Origin: Planctomycetota bacterium
Lineage (GTDB): Bacteria; Planctomycetota; JADGBV01
Length of the DNA stretch: 39,105 nt
Direction: 5' to 3'
NCBI GenBank assembly: GCA_015231345.1
Contig: JADGBV010000002.1
Span: 1 to 39,105, forward strand
Shown piece by piece: positions 31,721 to 39,105 of this stretch. Under the pieces are notes generated by a model, which was given only the letters and a program-made list of their open reading frames with translations, was not told the DNA's origin and made no database searches. The translations under genes were made by a program, and so were the position numbers. The stretch's first letter is position 1. Every line of letters starts with the position of its first letter.

Positions 31721-33151
31721 TTACTTCTTTACTTTCCTTCCTTGCGGACGGTTTGGATTTAATAATTCAAGTGCCTTCTTTAAGCGATTGGCAATTTCAG
31801 GGTATTTGTCTATGATATTCTTGCTCTCACCAATATCTTCTTTCAAGTTATAGAGAGATGGACTATTTGTGTCTCTTTGAGTCTTCTTTGTTACAAATTT
31901 CTCTACTTTATGATATTTCCAATCACCACTTCGAACAGCCCTTTGGCCATAGAAGAAATATTTATGAGGAGAAACAGCATCTTTGACTCCCATGAGTAAA
32001 TCCAAGATATTCTGTCCATCTAGTGCCATTTCTGGTAAATTTGCACCTGCAATTTGAGCAATAGTTGGATACAAATCCATGGAAGTTGCTATTTCATTGC
32101 AAATACTTCCTGCGGGAATCTTATTGGGCCATCGAACGATGGCGGGGACTCGTTGTCCTCCTTCAAAATTTGTCATTTTTCCTTCAAACAAAGGAAGTGC
32201 ACTTCCACCATTTTTGCCTTTAATCAACCAGGGGCCATTATCAGAGCTAAATATGACGATGGTGTCATCTGCTATTCCAAGCTCATCTAGGTGATCCAGA
32301 ATACGGCCGACATTGTAGTCTATTTCTTCTATGACATCGCCGTACAAACCACGTTGGCTTTTGCCCTTGAAATCTGGAGATGCAAAGAGAGGAGTGTGGG
32401 GCATGGAGTTAGCCAAGTAGAGAAAAAATGGATTTTTCTCTTTTACAGACTCAGAGATAAAAGTAATACTTTCGGAGGCAAATCTTTTAGTGATGGTTGA
32501 CTGGTCTGCAGGAAACTCGATCACTTCTTGGTTTTGCATCAGAGGGACCTTGTTATTAAAATTCTTAAGAGCTTTCTTGTCAGTTTTCAGAGCAGCAAAG
32601 GCTTTTTGCAATATTTCCTCCGACATGCCTTCACGCCATAGACAATCCTCTGCATATTTCGAAATGCGCGAGGGAGACATATCATTACTATAGGGGATAC
32701 CATAATATGAATCAAAACCTTGATTGGTTGGTAAAAATTTCACATCATCACCCAAATGCCATTTTCCTACAGCTTTAGTCTTATAGCCCACTGTTTTGAG
32801 AGTTTCGGCGATGGTCACATGCGCAGGGTTTAAGCCATTATTGCCCTTATTTGGAAAGAAAACGCCACCTACACCTACTCGTTGAGGGTAACACCCAGTG
32901 AGAAGAGCAGCCCGGGAAGGAGAGCATACGGAAGAGGCAACGTAGAAATCTGTAAATTTCATTCCCTCTTTGGCCATTTGATCCACTCGAGGTGTTTTGA
33001 TATCGGGAGAACCATAACATCCCAAGTCCTGATAGCCTTGGTCATCATTAAAAATAATGATGACGTTCGGCTGAATATCCCCATATGCTAATAATGAAGA
33101 CAGGCATAAAATAAGAATTGTTATCTGCTTGATGCTCTTTGATGTATGCAT
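31721..33151 (-). CDS. Sulfatase (type 3)
   Basis: This is an exported 476-residue single-domain S1 sulfatase. The signal peptide is about 1-23 (ITILILCLSSLLAYG). PNVIIIFNDDQGYQDLGCYG gives metal ligands (Asn replaces the usual Thr before DDQG), VCSPSRAALLTGCYPQR is the canonical modification site (Cys76), and KWHLGDD and SSDNGPW complete the visible active-site parts. It shares with the 498-aa ORF an insert of variable sequence before PLM[RQ]NQEVIEFPADQST. The C-terminus is basic (NRPQGRKVKK). It is the first gene of the cluster, transcribed divergently from the sensor kinase gene, with operator site 5 between them. The only ribosome-site candidate (aggat) is 13 bp from ATG, so initiation may be weak. 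Confidence 0.93.
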   Translation of the reverse strand: MHTSKSIKQITILILCLSSLLAYGDIQPNVIIIFNDDQGYQDLGCYGSPDIKTPRVDQMAKEGMKFTDFYVASSVCSPSRAALLTGCYPQRVGVGGVFFPNKGNNGLNPAHVTIAETLKTVGYKTKAVGKWHLGDDVKFLPTNQGFDSYYGIPYSNDMSPSRISKYAEDCLWREGMSEEILQKAFAALKTDKKALKNFNNKVPLMQNQEVIEFPADQSTITKRFASESITFISESVKEKNPFFLYLANSMPHTPLFASPDFKGKSQRGLYGDVIEEIDYNVGRILDHLDELGIADDTIVIFSSDNGPWLIKGKNGGSALPLFEGKMTNFEGGQRVPAIVRWPNKIPAGSICNEIATSMDLYPTIAQIAGANLPEMALDGQNILDLLMGVKDAVSPHKYFFYGQRAVRSGDWKYHKVEKFVTKKTQRDTNSPSLYNLKEDIGESKNIIDKYPEIANRLKKALELLNPNRPQGRKVKK

Positions 33152-33250
33152 GGGCTTTTTTATCCTATGATAAATACGGGGAAGGGGATTAGTCTAGAAA
33201 TGAACTCAACTTGTTTTGTCTTCATAGCTTATGTTGTATTTATCCATTAG

Positions 33251-33274
33251 CAATATGGTCAATTGGCCATATTG
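33251..33274. promoter_or_regulatory. Operator-like inverted repeat, site 5, in the divergent region
   Basis: CAATATGG-TCAATTGG-CCATATTG is the most symmetric copy: 11 of 12 base pairs of the dyad match, since the spacer is also palindromic apart from one pair. It lies 99 bp upstream of the 476-aa sulfatase and 154 bp upstream of the kinase start, so it could control both. Confidence 0.82.
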
Positions 33275-33428
33275 ATTTAAAGTGCATAATTTCATATATT
33301 AAAGCATGAGCAGAAGGATAATACTATAAGAAACAATCTCCCTGTCTCAAGAATTATATTTCGCTTTTTTTCATTTTTCATTATTATAATCTCATCTTTC
33401 TTATCCACAGCCCCTTCTTGATGGTGTT

Positions 33429-35381
33429 TTGAAAACGTCCACTTACATAGCCGGTCTTTCTACTTTATTCATTCTATGTGCCTTGGCACTGTATTGCCTC
33501 AAGTTTATAACACACTCCACAACCTCTCTTAAGCAGAGTATAGATATTATTCAGAGCGAGCTCGAGCAATTACCTCACGAAAGTCAGAACCACATACCCT
33601 GGACACTGGGGTACCGTAGTCTATCAGCCCCCACACCTGATAAATCCAATATTATTGAAATTACTTTCGCTAAAAAAGCTAAAGTTGATCTTATAGCCAT
33701 TATGCCGGCAACTTATACTACCAACGGAAGAAACCTCATGTCTTTTGGTTTTCCCGAAAATTTCATTCTCGAAGGCATTTGTGATGATGGAAGTACGACA
33801 TTAATCGCTGATTATGGCACAAGTCTCTACCCTACACCCGGGATAGAACCCCAATTATTCCCATGTTCTCGTGCAAAAATGATAAGTGGTTTGCGCTTAA
33901 CAGTCACCCACTACCCCAAGAATCCTACTTGGTGGGACTCTTCTCACGTCCTTGCTCTCAGTGAAATATATGCCTTTGAAGGCGAATGGAATGTTAGTCT
34001 AAATGGTGAAGTTAAGGCCAGCACGAGTAACGACTTCTACTATGTCTGGTCAGAGAAGTGTTTGGTGGACGGTTTTTCGATTTTTTCTCCCATTAATATA
34101 AAGTCCTTTTCTCCTCTAGGCAGCTCATTTACCCATAAAGAGACCTGCAAGTATATTTTCGATTATGGAAATGAAGTTGAAATTGACGAAATGAGATTAT
34201 GGCCTGTTATTCATTCCCTTCAGCATAATTACCCACCTGCGAGTGGCTTGGGTTTTCCTCTTGAATTTTCTCTGGAAGCATCAAGTTCAATTGATTTTAA
34301 CGATGCTCAAGTCATCTATGAAAGCCCAGAAAATTTCCCTAAACCAGGGGCGAACCCCTATATGTGTAAAGTCAAACCTACTGAAGCCAGGTATTATAGG
34401 TTGAACTTATCAGAAGGACTTATTGATCACCGAAGTGGATTTAAGAAAATAGAACTTGCAGAAGCTCAGCTGCTTCAGAAAGGAAAAGTGATGATCACAG
34501 ACTCTGAGGTACAAATGATAGCCGAAAATAAGAACAGAAAGAATATCAAAAGACAATATGCTGCAAATTTAACGGATGGTTATAGCAATGGCGGAATCAT
34601 TTTGCCACTAAGACTCTGGGTAGAGCAATTCACTCGACGAGTCCAACTTAAGAAACAAATGGGGAAACTGCAATTGGACTTACAATTGGCCCAAAGACAA
34701 GAGCGCGAACGTCTTCTATTCAGCATCATTGTTAGTATTACTCTTATTACCATTTTAATACTCGCTATCTGGCTGGTGCGATTGATTGCTGCTAGACAGT
34801 GGACTCAAATGCGCGAGCAAATAGCCAATGATCTTCATGATGAAATAGGCGCAAATATGAGCAGTGTAGCTCACTCCACTGAGCTGGTTCTTGAAAGTGT
34901 GACGCCTACCAAAAAGATACATGAACTTCTCAGTAATGTTATTCAAACAGCAAGGACCACTGCACAGCAAACGCGACAAATTATCCGTTTTCTCGAAAAA
35001 GATAACAAGAATAGTGATTTTATCGATGACCTAAAGCAAATATCTCCGCAGATTCTTGGGACTATCCCTAGTCACTTCTCCTTGCATGATACAAAATCCT
35101 TCAACTCACTTAGTATAAAAGCCCAATGGCATTTACTGCTTTTCTATAAAGAAGCATTAAATAATATCATAAAGCATGCCAAGTCCGAGAATGTAACAAT
35201 TACGACTAAAGCCGTTAAATCTCACCTTCAGATGACTGTTTCGGATGATGGCTGTGGCCTTCCAGATCCGGCACCTTCTTTACTTCATCTTGAAAAGAGG
35301 GCAAATGAGCTTAAAGGAAGACTTCAAATTGAAAGTCAACCTGGTCAGGGAACTCAAATCACTTTACTCTTTTCTCCTTAA
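33429..35381 (+). CDS. Sensor histidine kinase with discoidin-like periplasmic domain
   Basis: The 650-residue protein starts at TTG; an in-frame TAA at 33387 and the absence of another good codon leave no ATG alternative near the N-terminal membrane segment (about 7-26). Residues about 30-420 are extracytoplasmic and contain two beta-rich, F5/8-type-C (discoidin)-like segments (IEITFAKKAKVDLIAIMPA and CKYIFDYGNEVEIDEMRLW), a fold that often binds carbohydrate. TM2 is at about 428-453. The HisKA_3 dimerisation box has phospho-acceptor His470 in NDLHDEIGANMSS, and the ATPase has N-box EALNNIIKHA and G-box SDDGCGL. This is the NarX/DesK kinase class. Nine bases downstream is its response regulator. 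It probably senses glycan fragments for the sulfatase locus (inference). Confidence 0.9.
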   Translation: MKTSTYIAGLSTLFILCALALYCLKFITHSTTSLKQSIDIIQSELEQLPHESQNHIPWTLGYRSLSAPTPDKSNIIEITFAKKAKVDLIAIMPATYTTNGRNLMSFGFPENFILEGICDDGSTTLIADYGTSLYPTPGIEPQLFPCSRAKMISGLRLTVTHYPKNPTWWDSSHVLALSEIYAFEGEWNVSLNGEVKASTSNDFYYVWSEKCLVDGFSIFSPINIKSFSPLGSSFTHKETCKYIFDYGNEVEIDEMRLWPVIHSLQHNYPPASGLGFPLEFSLEASSSIDFNDAQVIYESPENFPKPGANPYMCKVKPTEARYYRLNLSEGLIDHRSGFKKIELAEAQLLQKGKVMITDSEVQMIAENKNRKNIKRQYAANLTDGYSNGGIILPLRLWVEQFTRRVQLKKQMGKLQLDLQLAQRQERERLLFSIIVSITLITILILAIWLVRLIAARQWTQMREQIANDLHDEIGANMSSVAHSTELVLESVTPTKKIHELLSNVIQTARTTAQQTRQIIRFLEKDNKNSDFIDDLKQISPQILGTIPSHFSLHDTKSFNSLSIKAQWHLLLFYKEALNNIIKHAKSENVTITTKAVKSHLQMTVSDDGCGLPDPAPSLLHLEKRANELKGRLQIESQPGQGTQITLLFSP

Positions 35382-35390
35382 ACTTATAGC

Positions 35391-36035
35391 ATGAGTGATC
35401 TTATCCGTATCATCATCGTTGAGGACAATGCTGCATACGCCAAATCCTTGCAAGACATTATCGAGCTTACAGATACTCTGACGTATATCCAGCATTATAG
35501 CAAGGGCGAGGACTGCCTTAAAGATTTACAAAGTGAGCACCCTCCTCAAGCAGATATTATTTTATTAGATTTGCATCTTCCTGGAAATAATGGACTTACC
35601 TTTGTACCAAGTTTTCAGCGATACGCGCCAAACTCACGCATTCTTGTATTAACACAGAACGATGATTATCATACCACTTTGGAAGCTATACGCCTTGGCG
35701 TATCTGGATACATACTTAAAGATGCCAAGTTGGATGAAATAAGAACAGCGATTCGCGATGTTCACCAGGGAGGCTGTGTGCTTGATCCGCAATTATCCAG
35801 GTTTGTTCTGAAAACCCTCACAAGCATACCAACTGAAAAGGAGAATCCTTTAAGTAAGCGTGAGGTGGAAGTGCTGGAGCTTTTAGCAATGGGCTATGTC
35901 AAAAAGGAGGTCGCTTCACAACTCGACCTAAGTTATCGAGCTGTAGCTCTGTATACCGAAAATATCTATAAAAAACTCCAAGTGCCAAATGTCGCTGCAG
36001 CCATTGCAACTGCGATACGTAAAGGGTTAATTTGA
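35391..36035 (+). CDS. NarL/FixJ-family response regulator
   Basis: The 214-residue protein has an N-terminal receiver domain with the acidic pair VEDN, phospho-acceptor Asp60 in ILLDLHLPG, a Thr in VLTQND and Lys in YILKDAK. The C-terminal LuxR-type helix-turn-helix (about 147-205) contains LSKREVEVLELLAMGYVKKEVASQL (quoted in part) and a recognition helix near SYRAVALYTENIYKKLQV. It is the partner of the upstream kinase (9 bp gap, same strand). Regulators of this class bind DNA as dimers on inverted repeats, so the repeated CAATATGG operator is a natural candidate target. That pairing is inferred from position only. Confidence 0.93.
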   Translation: MSDLIRIIIVEDNAAYAKSLQDIIELTDTLTYIQHYSKGEDCLKDLQSEHPPQADIILLDLHLPGNNGLTFVPSFQRYAPNSRILVLTQNDDYHTTLEAIRLGVSGYILKDAKLDEIRTAIRDVHQGGCVLDPQLSRFVLKTLTSIPTEKENPLSKREVEVLELLAMGYVKKEVASQLDLSYRAVALYTENIYKKLQVPNVAAAIATAIRKGLI

Positions 36036-36076
36036 TTGAGTGTCATAATGAAAATAAATTGCCTGAAAAAAAATCT

Positions 36077-36135
36077 GCCACAGAGCTCACAGAGAACTCA
36101 GAGAAAAGCTCTGAGGCCTCTGTGAGCTCTGTGGC
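36077..36135. repeat. 59-nt long palindrome (REP-like)
   Basis: gccacagagctcacagag (36077-36094) is matched perfectly by its complement at 36118-36135. Inside, ctcagag pairs with ctctgag around the loop aaaag, separated from the outer stem by one 2-base mismatch, giving 25 pairs in all. The arms are built from CACAGAG/CTCAGAG units at about 9-10 nt. There is no T tract on the plus side, but eight T follow AGA on the minus strand. It lies 41 bp after the response regulator gene and could fold in its mRNA 3' end. Confidence 0.85.
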
Positions 36136-36270
36136 TAAAGAGATATAAGCCTAGTATGATTCATGTGCAATGATGAAAAATTTCCTGAGTTAAAAAATAA
36201 GATGTCCATAGCAAGTCTTAAAAACGTATATGAAGTCATGATCACGCTTTTGTGTTATATTTAAATTTTC

Positions 36271-37086
36271 ATGAATCATAAATTCTCTCTTATTGAACTA
36301 CTGATTGTGATGGCCATCTTGGCAATCCTTTCATCCTTGCTATCTCAATCATTATCAACAATGAATTACAAGGCAAAAGCTATTGTCTGCACCCAAAAGG
36401 AACACTCCATAAGCGGTGCAATGTCCATGTTTGCTAATGATAATGAAGACCGAATCCCTTCTTCCATTAAAGAACTGACCGAAAACGATGTGACATCTAA
36501 GTGGTTTTCATGGGATGATCGCCTGTTTTTCTATGATGGCCGGGAGGTTGATGCAAAAACATATGGCAACTCATGGGTAAAATATGATCAGTCGAATGCT
36601 GACTTTCATCAATTATACGCATGCCCTATGGACCCGTCATATGAATTCGTAAACGCAGGAGGAAACCCGATTTGTCGTCGATCATATGCTGTTAATGCTG
36701 GAAAAGAGGAGGTTAACAATATGAGCAAGAAAAGGGGGGTAGTGAAAAGTCTATGGAATACAGATAAGTATATAGAAGGATGGTCTATGGAATTCAGCCA
36801 AATATCCGATCCTTCAGACTCGATTCTACTGATTGAACGGAATGACCCCCAGAAATTCCTAGGCTCAAGTTGGGGAGATACTATCGCAGCTAACGAGCTT
36901 CGCGATGGGAGTATCTCTTTAAATCCTCTAAAACATGGCATACCTTACGAGCTCAACTTCGCCATGTGCGATGGAAGTGTAAGGTTCATGAGCTTTTCGG
37001 ATACCAATGGTAGCAGGAGTGATATAAATATGCTTGATTCTGGCTCAAATGATTTTAAGGAAACGATGTGGGATTGCAGGGATTAG
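36271..37086 (+). CDS. Pseudopilin-like protein with prepilin N-terminal methylation site
   Basis: The 271-residue protein begins MNHKFSLIELLIVMAILAIL. This is the type IV prepilin/pseudopilin signal, with cleavage expected between Lys4 and Phe5 and the usual Glu at position +5; a Lys instead of Gly before the cleavage point is typical of many PVC pseudopilin-like proteins. After the hydrophobic helix the sequence has features seen in that group: FANDNEDRIPS, four scattered cysteines including YACPMD and PICRRS, and a C-terminal LKHG...NFAMCDGSVRFM motif. Such proteins occur in dozens per Lentisphaera-type genome and are thought to be surface-exposed and secretion-related; the specific role is unknown. 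The previous gene ends 235 bp upstream. Confidence 0.85.
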   Translation: MNHKFSLIELLIVMAILAILSSLLSQSLSTMNYKAKAIVCTQKEHSISGAMSMFANDNEDRIPSSIKELTENDVTSKWFSWDDRLFFYDGREVDAKTYGNSWVKYDQSNADFHQLYACPMDPSYEFVNAGGNPICRRSYAVNAGKEEVNNMSKKRGVVKSLWNTDKYIEGWSMEFSQISDPSDSILLIERNDPQKFLGSSWGDTIAANELRDGSISLNPLKHGIPYELNFAMCDGSVRFMSFSDTNGSRSDINMLDSGSNDFKETMWDCRD

Positions 37087-37165
37087 GGTCGGTACTTGAA
37101 CGGACCTAATTTATGATTCTCGCTTTAACTTTTTTCCCGTGGCGTCAATACCTAAGGAAGGCACT

Positions 37166-39105
37166 ATGAGCGCGGAAAAGTTTCAAGTCATCTGCCCGAA
37201 CTGTCAAAAGGCTCATTCCGTTGGCCAAGAATTCATAGGCCGAGTAGCCAACTGCAATGCATGCAATACTTCATTTGAACTGAGACTCAAGAAAAAAACT
37301 AAGGATTCTGAGAGGACAAAGCAAAAGGGAAAAAAGCTTGGTTCGCTAAGGTCAAATATAGCGACTGAACAGCAGGCCAAACAGCAGACTAGAAAACGAA
37401 GGCCACAAGGTCGCCCTAGAGATCAAGAATCAAAAGCATCGATGTACCTAGTCATTGCATTTGGGCTTTTGTTATTGGTCGCTGGGGCTGCATACTTGTT
37501 ATCCTCTAGAGATACAGAATCGGAACCTAAAGGTGAAGCTCTCTCTGAGATAAATCAGGAGACTCGGGAGCCAATAACTGCATCAGATGGTGACAGGTCT
37601 TCCCGACTTGGCCAAGAGCCTGAGTGCCAGGCCTCAGATTATCAGCCCTCAGAGCAACAGCCCCTCTCAACCTCAGTGGATCATGTGATAAGAGATGCAA
37701 GGGATACAAGCAAGCCTGAACATAGCTTAGCAAAATCCCCTAGTGCCTATAGCACCGAAAAGAGTGCAATTCTTAAGCTAGATATCTGGGCCCCCGCAGG
37801 AGCTTACGATGAAAGTAGCGAGGCAGGAATCGACACCTTGAAAGCTAAAGGAAGCTATTGGCTCAAATACACCGATTTTGACTTTGGAGAAGGCGCCACC
37901 TACTTTGAAATTGAAATGATGTCCTTAGCTGAAGTCGATTTTGAGATCCGCTTGGGCTCCCCCGAAGGCACTACAATTGCGAGTTATGCATTAGATAAAT
38001 CCAAGAAATGGATTTTACAGCAAGGGCCTCTTAGCCAAAAAATACAGGGAATCCAAGATCTATACTTTGTATTTGAACGCAAGAAAGGAATGTACTACGG
38101 CGTAAGAGACTTCATCTTCAGAAGCGTGGGGCCTGGTTTAAAGCAGCCTTTATCAAAATTTAACACACGGGATTTCGACAGAGAATCCCACCCCGGTAAG
38201 GCACCCATTCAAGCAGGCAAAACGACTCTAGAAGGCATCAAAGATGCTTCCTGGGTCGCATTCTCAAACTTTGATTTTGGCACCAAGTCTAATCATATAG
38301 CTGTAGAAGCAGCTTCTCCCTTTTCTGGAGGGAGAATTGAAGTTATACTAGACTCACTGGAAAGTAAGCCTATTGCTCTCATTGACGTGCAGCATACAGG
38401 GTCGAGGACTCTTTTCTTTCAATACAAGGCTCATTTTGCCAGTAGCGTTGCAGGAAAGCATACGCTATATCTCAAATTTGTGGATTCTTTCAACAATCCC
38501 GAGATGTTCATAACCAGAAACCTGATCGTGTCATATAAAGCCCCAATCGTAAGGGATCAACTCCACCGCAAAGGTCAACTTCATGTTTATCATTCCGTTC
38601 CGGAACTCCCCCCCTCTCCTTACTATAGTTTTAGCATACAAAAGGTTAGCAAACTCGATAACAATAATCCATCCCAAGCTAGCAACTGGGAAAAACCATT
38701 CGCTTGGTTTACGAAATGCAGGACTGATTTAGGAAAAGCTTACTTTGATGGTGCCGTAGGAGACTGGAGTGCGACCTATTGTAATTTTGAATTGGGGCCA
38801 GAGACCCCGGTGGTTATAAAAATCAAAAGACTCAACAAGAAAGGTGCCCCTTCTGGCCCGATAAAATCAGTATCGGCCCGCCCTGTACGCCATATCAAAT
38901 CCTGCGAAATTATCAATGGAGATGTCTATATAACGATGGACAAGCCAGCCTTACTTGTTGTGGATATCGATGGACAAATGGACTCACGAGACGCTCCCCG
39001 AAACTTACAATCCCGCAAGGGACGGGCTGATGCCACCCCTTTTGATAATGAAATGGAAGGAGTCCATAGCATCACAATATTTGCCAATCCTTTTATCGAC
39101 GATAA
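37166..39105 (+). CDS. Partial multidomain protein: zinc ribbon, membrane anchor, CBM6-like domains
   Basis: This frame is absent from the ORF track because it runs off the window end, but it is open for 646 codons from ATG 37166, preceded by AAGGAAG. Residues 1-45 hold a CPNC...CNAC zinc ribbon (MJ0042-like). A basic linker follows, then a membrane helix at about 93-112 (MYLVIAFGLLLLVAGAAYLL), a Glu/Ser/Gln-rich spacer, and two related CBM6-like modules starting near 215 and 330 (each with GI[DK]...KGSYWLKYTDFDFG- or DASWVAFSNFDFG-type sequence). The last visible part (from about 475; WFTKCRTDLGKAYFDG, ITMDKPALLVVDIDG, SITIFANPF) resembles the N-terminal sandwich of pectate-lyase-fold polysaccharide hydrolases. 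That last assignment is tentative. Confidence 0.7.
   Translation, partial: MSAEKFQVICPNCQKAHSVGQEFIGRVANCNACNTSFELRLKKKTKDSERTKQKGKKLGSLRSNIATEQQAKQQTRKRRPQGRPRDQESKASMYLVIAFGLLLLVAGAAYLLSSRDTESEPKGEALSEINQETREPITASDGDRSSRLGQEPECQASDYQPSEQQPLSTSVDHVIRDARDTSKPEHSLAKSPSAYSTEKSAILKLDIWAPAGAYDESSEAGIDTLKAKGSYWLKYTDFDFGEGATYFEIEMMSLAEVDFEIRLGSPEGTTIASYALDKSKKWILQQGPLSQKIQGIQDLYFVFERKKGMYYGVRDFIFRSVGPGLKQPLSKFNTRDFDRESHPGKAPIQAGKTTLEGIKDASWVAFSNFDFGTKSNHIAVEAASPFSGGRIEVILDSLESKPIALIDVQHTGSRTLFFQYKAHFASSVAGKHTLYLKFVDSFNNPEMFITRNLIVSYKAPIVRDQLHRKGQLHVYHSVPELPPSPYYSFSIQKVSKLDNNNPSQASNWEKPFAWFTKCRTDLGKAYFDGAVGDWSATYCNFELGPETPVVIKIKRLNKKGAPSGPIKSVSARPVRHIKSCEIINGDVYITMDKPALLVVDIDGQMDSRDAPRNLQSRKGRADATPFDNEMEGVHSITIFANPFIDD

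Noticed and set aside
36077-36135. Simple rho-independent terminator of the response regulator gene
   Set aside because: No T tract follows on the plus strand and the stem is much longer than typical; it is kept as a palindromic repeat instead.
1-39105. Mobile element, integrase or insertion sequence
   Set aside because: No transposase or recombinase frame, terminal inverted repeat pair or target duplication was recognised, despite the accessory character of the sulfatase cluster.

Overview
The window looks like a chromosomal segment from a marine bacterium of the Lentisphaerae (PVC superphylum), close to Lentisphaera. This is inferred from the moderate-to-low GC content, six large exported sulfatases in a row, pseudopilin-like proteins with a K|FSLIELL cleavage site, an MJ0042-type zinc ribbon fused to a membrane anchor, and discoidin-like sensor kinases. 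I could not run a phylogenetic search. No transposase, integrase, rRNA gene or CRISPR array was recognised.

Positions 1-17.4 kb are mostly housekeeping genes. In order they are: the tail of a cold-shock-domain protein; a YjbQ/UPF0047 enzyme; a periplasmic amino-acid-type binding protein paired with a chemoreceptor; a small site-2 protease; a minus-strand group hpf - ptsN - flgM-like - secreted hypothetical; aspartate kinase; a CsgG-like lipoprotein and a TolB-like beta-propeller lipoprotein; an SppA protease; a RuvC-fold nuclease just downstream of tRNA-Asp(GUC); endonuclease III; a PspF-like sigma-54 activator; an isolated flgC; D-Ala-D-Ala ligase with a small secreted protein; and a plant-type ATP phosphofructokinase.

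Positions 17.5-33.2 kb are an accessory sulfated-glycan locus. It has six minus-strand genes carrying seven sulfatase domains, several fused to malectin-like, fibronectin III, cadherin-like and multiple CBM6-type modules. The seven domains fall into three sequence types: type 1 (744 aa protein and the N-terminal domain of the 1631 aa protein), type 2 (505 aa and 1042 aa proteins) and type 3 (498 aa, 476 aa and the second domain of the 1631 aa protein). The set suggests successive removal of different sulfate groups from one polysaccharide.

A 24-bp inverted repeat, CAATATGG-N8-CCATATTG, lies 55-99 bp upstream of the start codon of five of the six sulfatase genes and, as far as I could see by eye, nowhere else in the window. 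The copy at 33251-33274 sits between the last sulfatase gene and a divergent two-component system (discoidin-like sensor kinase plus NarL-type regulator). This looks like a local regulon: glycan sensing, a common operator, and independently transcribed sulfatase genes, several of them followed by hairpin terminators. The link between this regulator and this operator is inference.

Positions 36-39.1 kb hold a long 59-nt palindrome, a pseudopilin-like protein, and a large partial protein running off the window (zinc ribbon, membrane anchor, two CBM6-like modules, and the start of a probable polysaccharide-degrading domain). The last gene extends the glycan theme.
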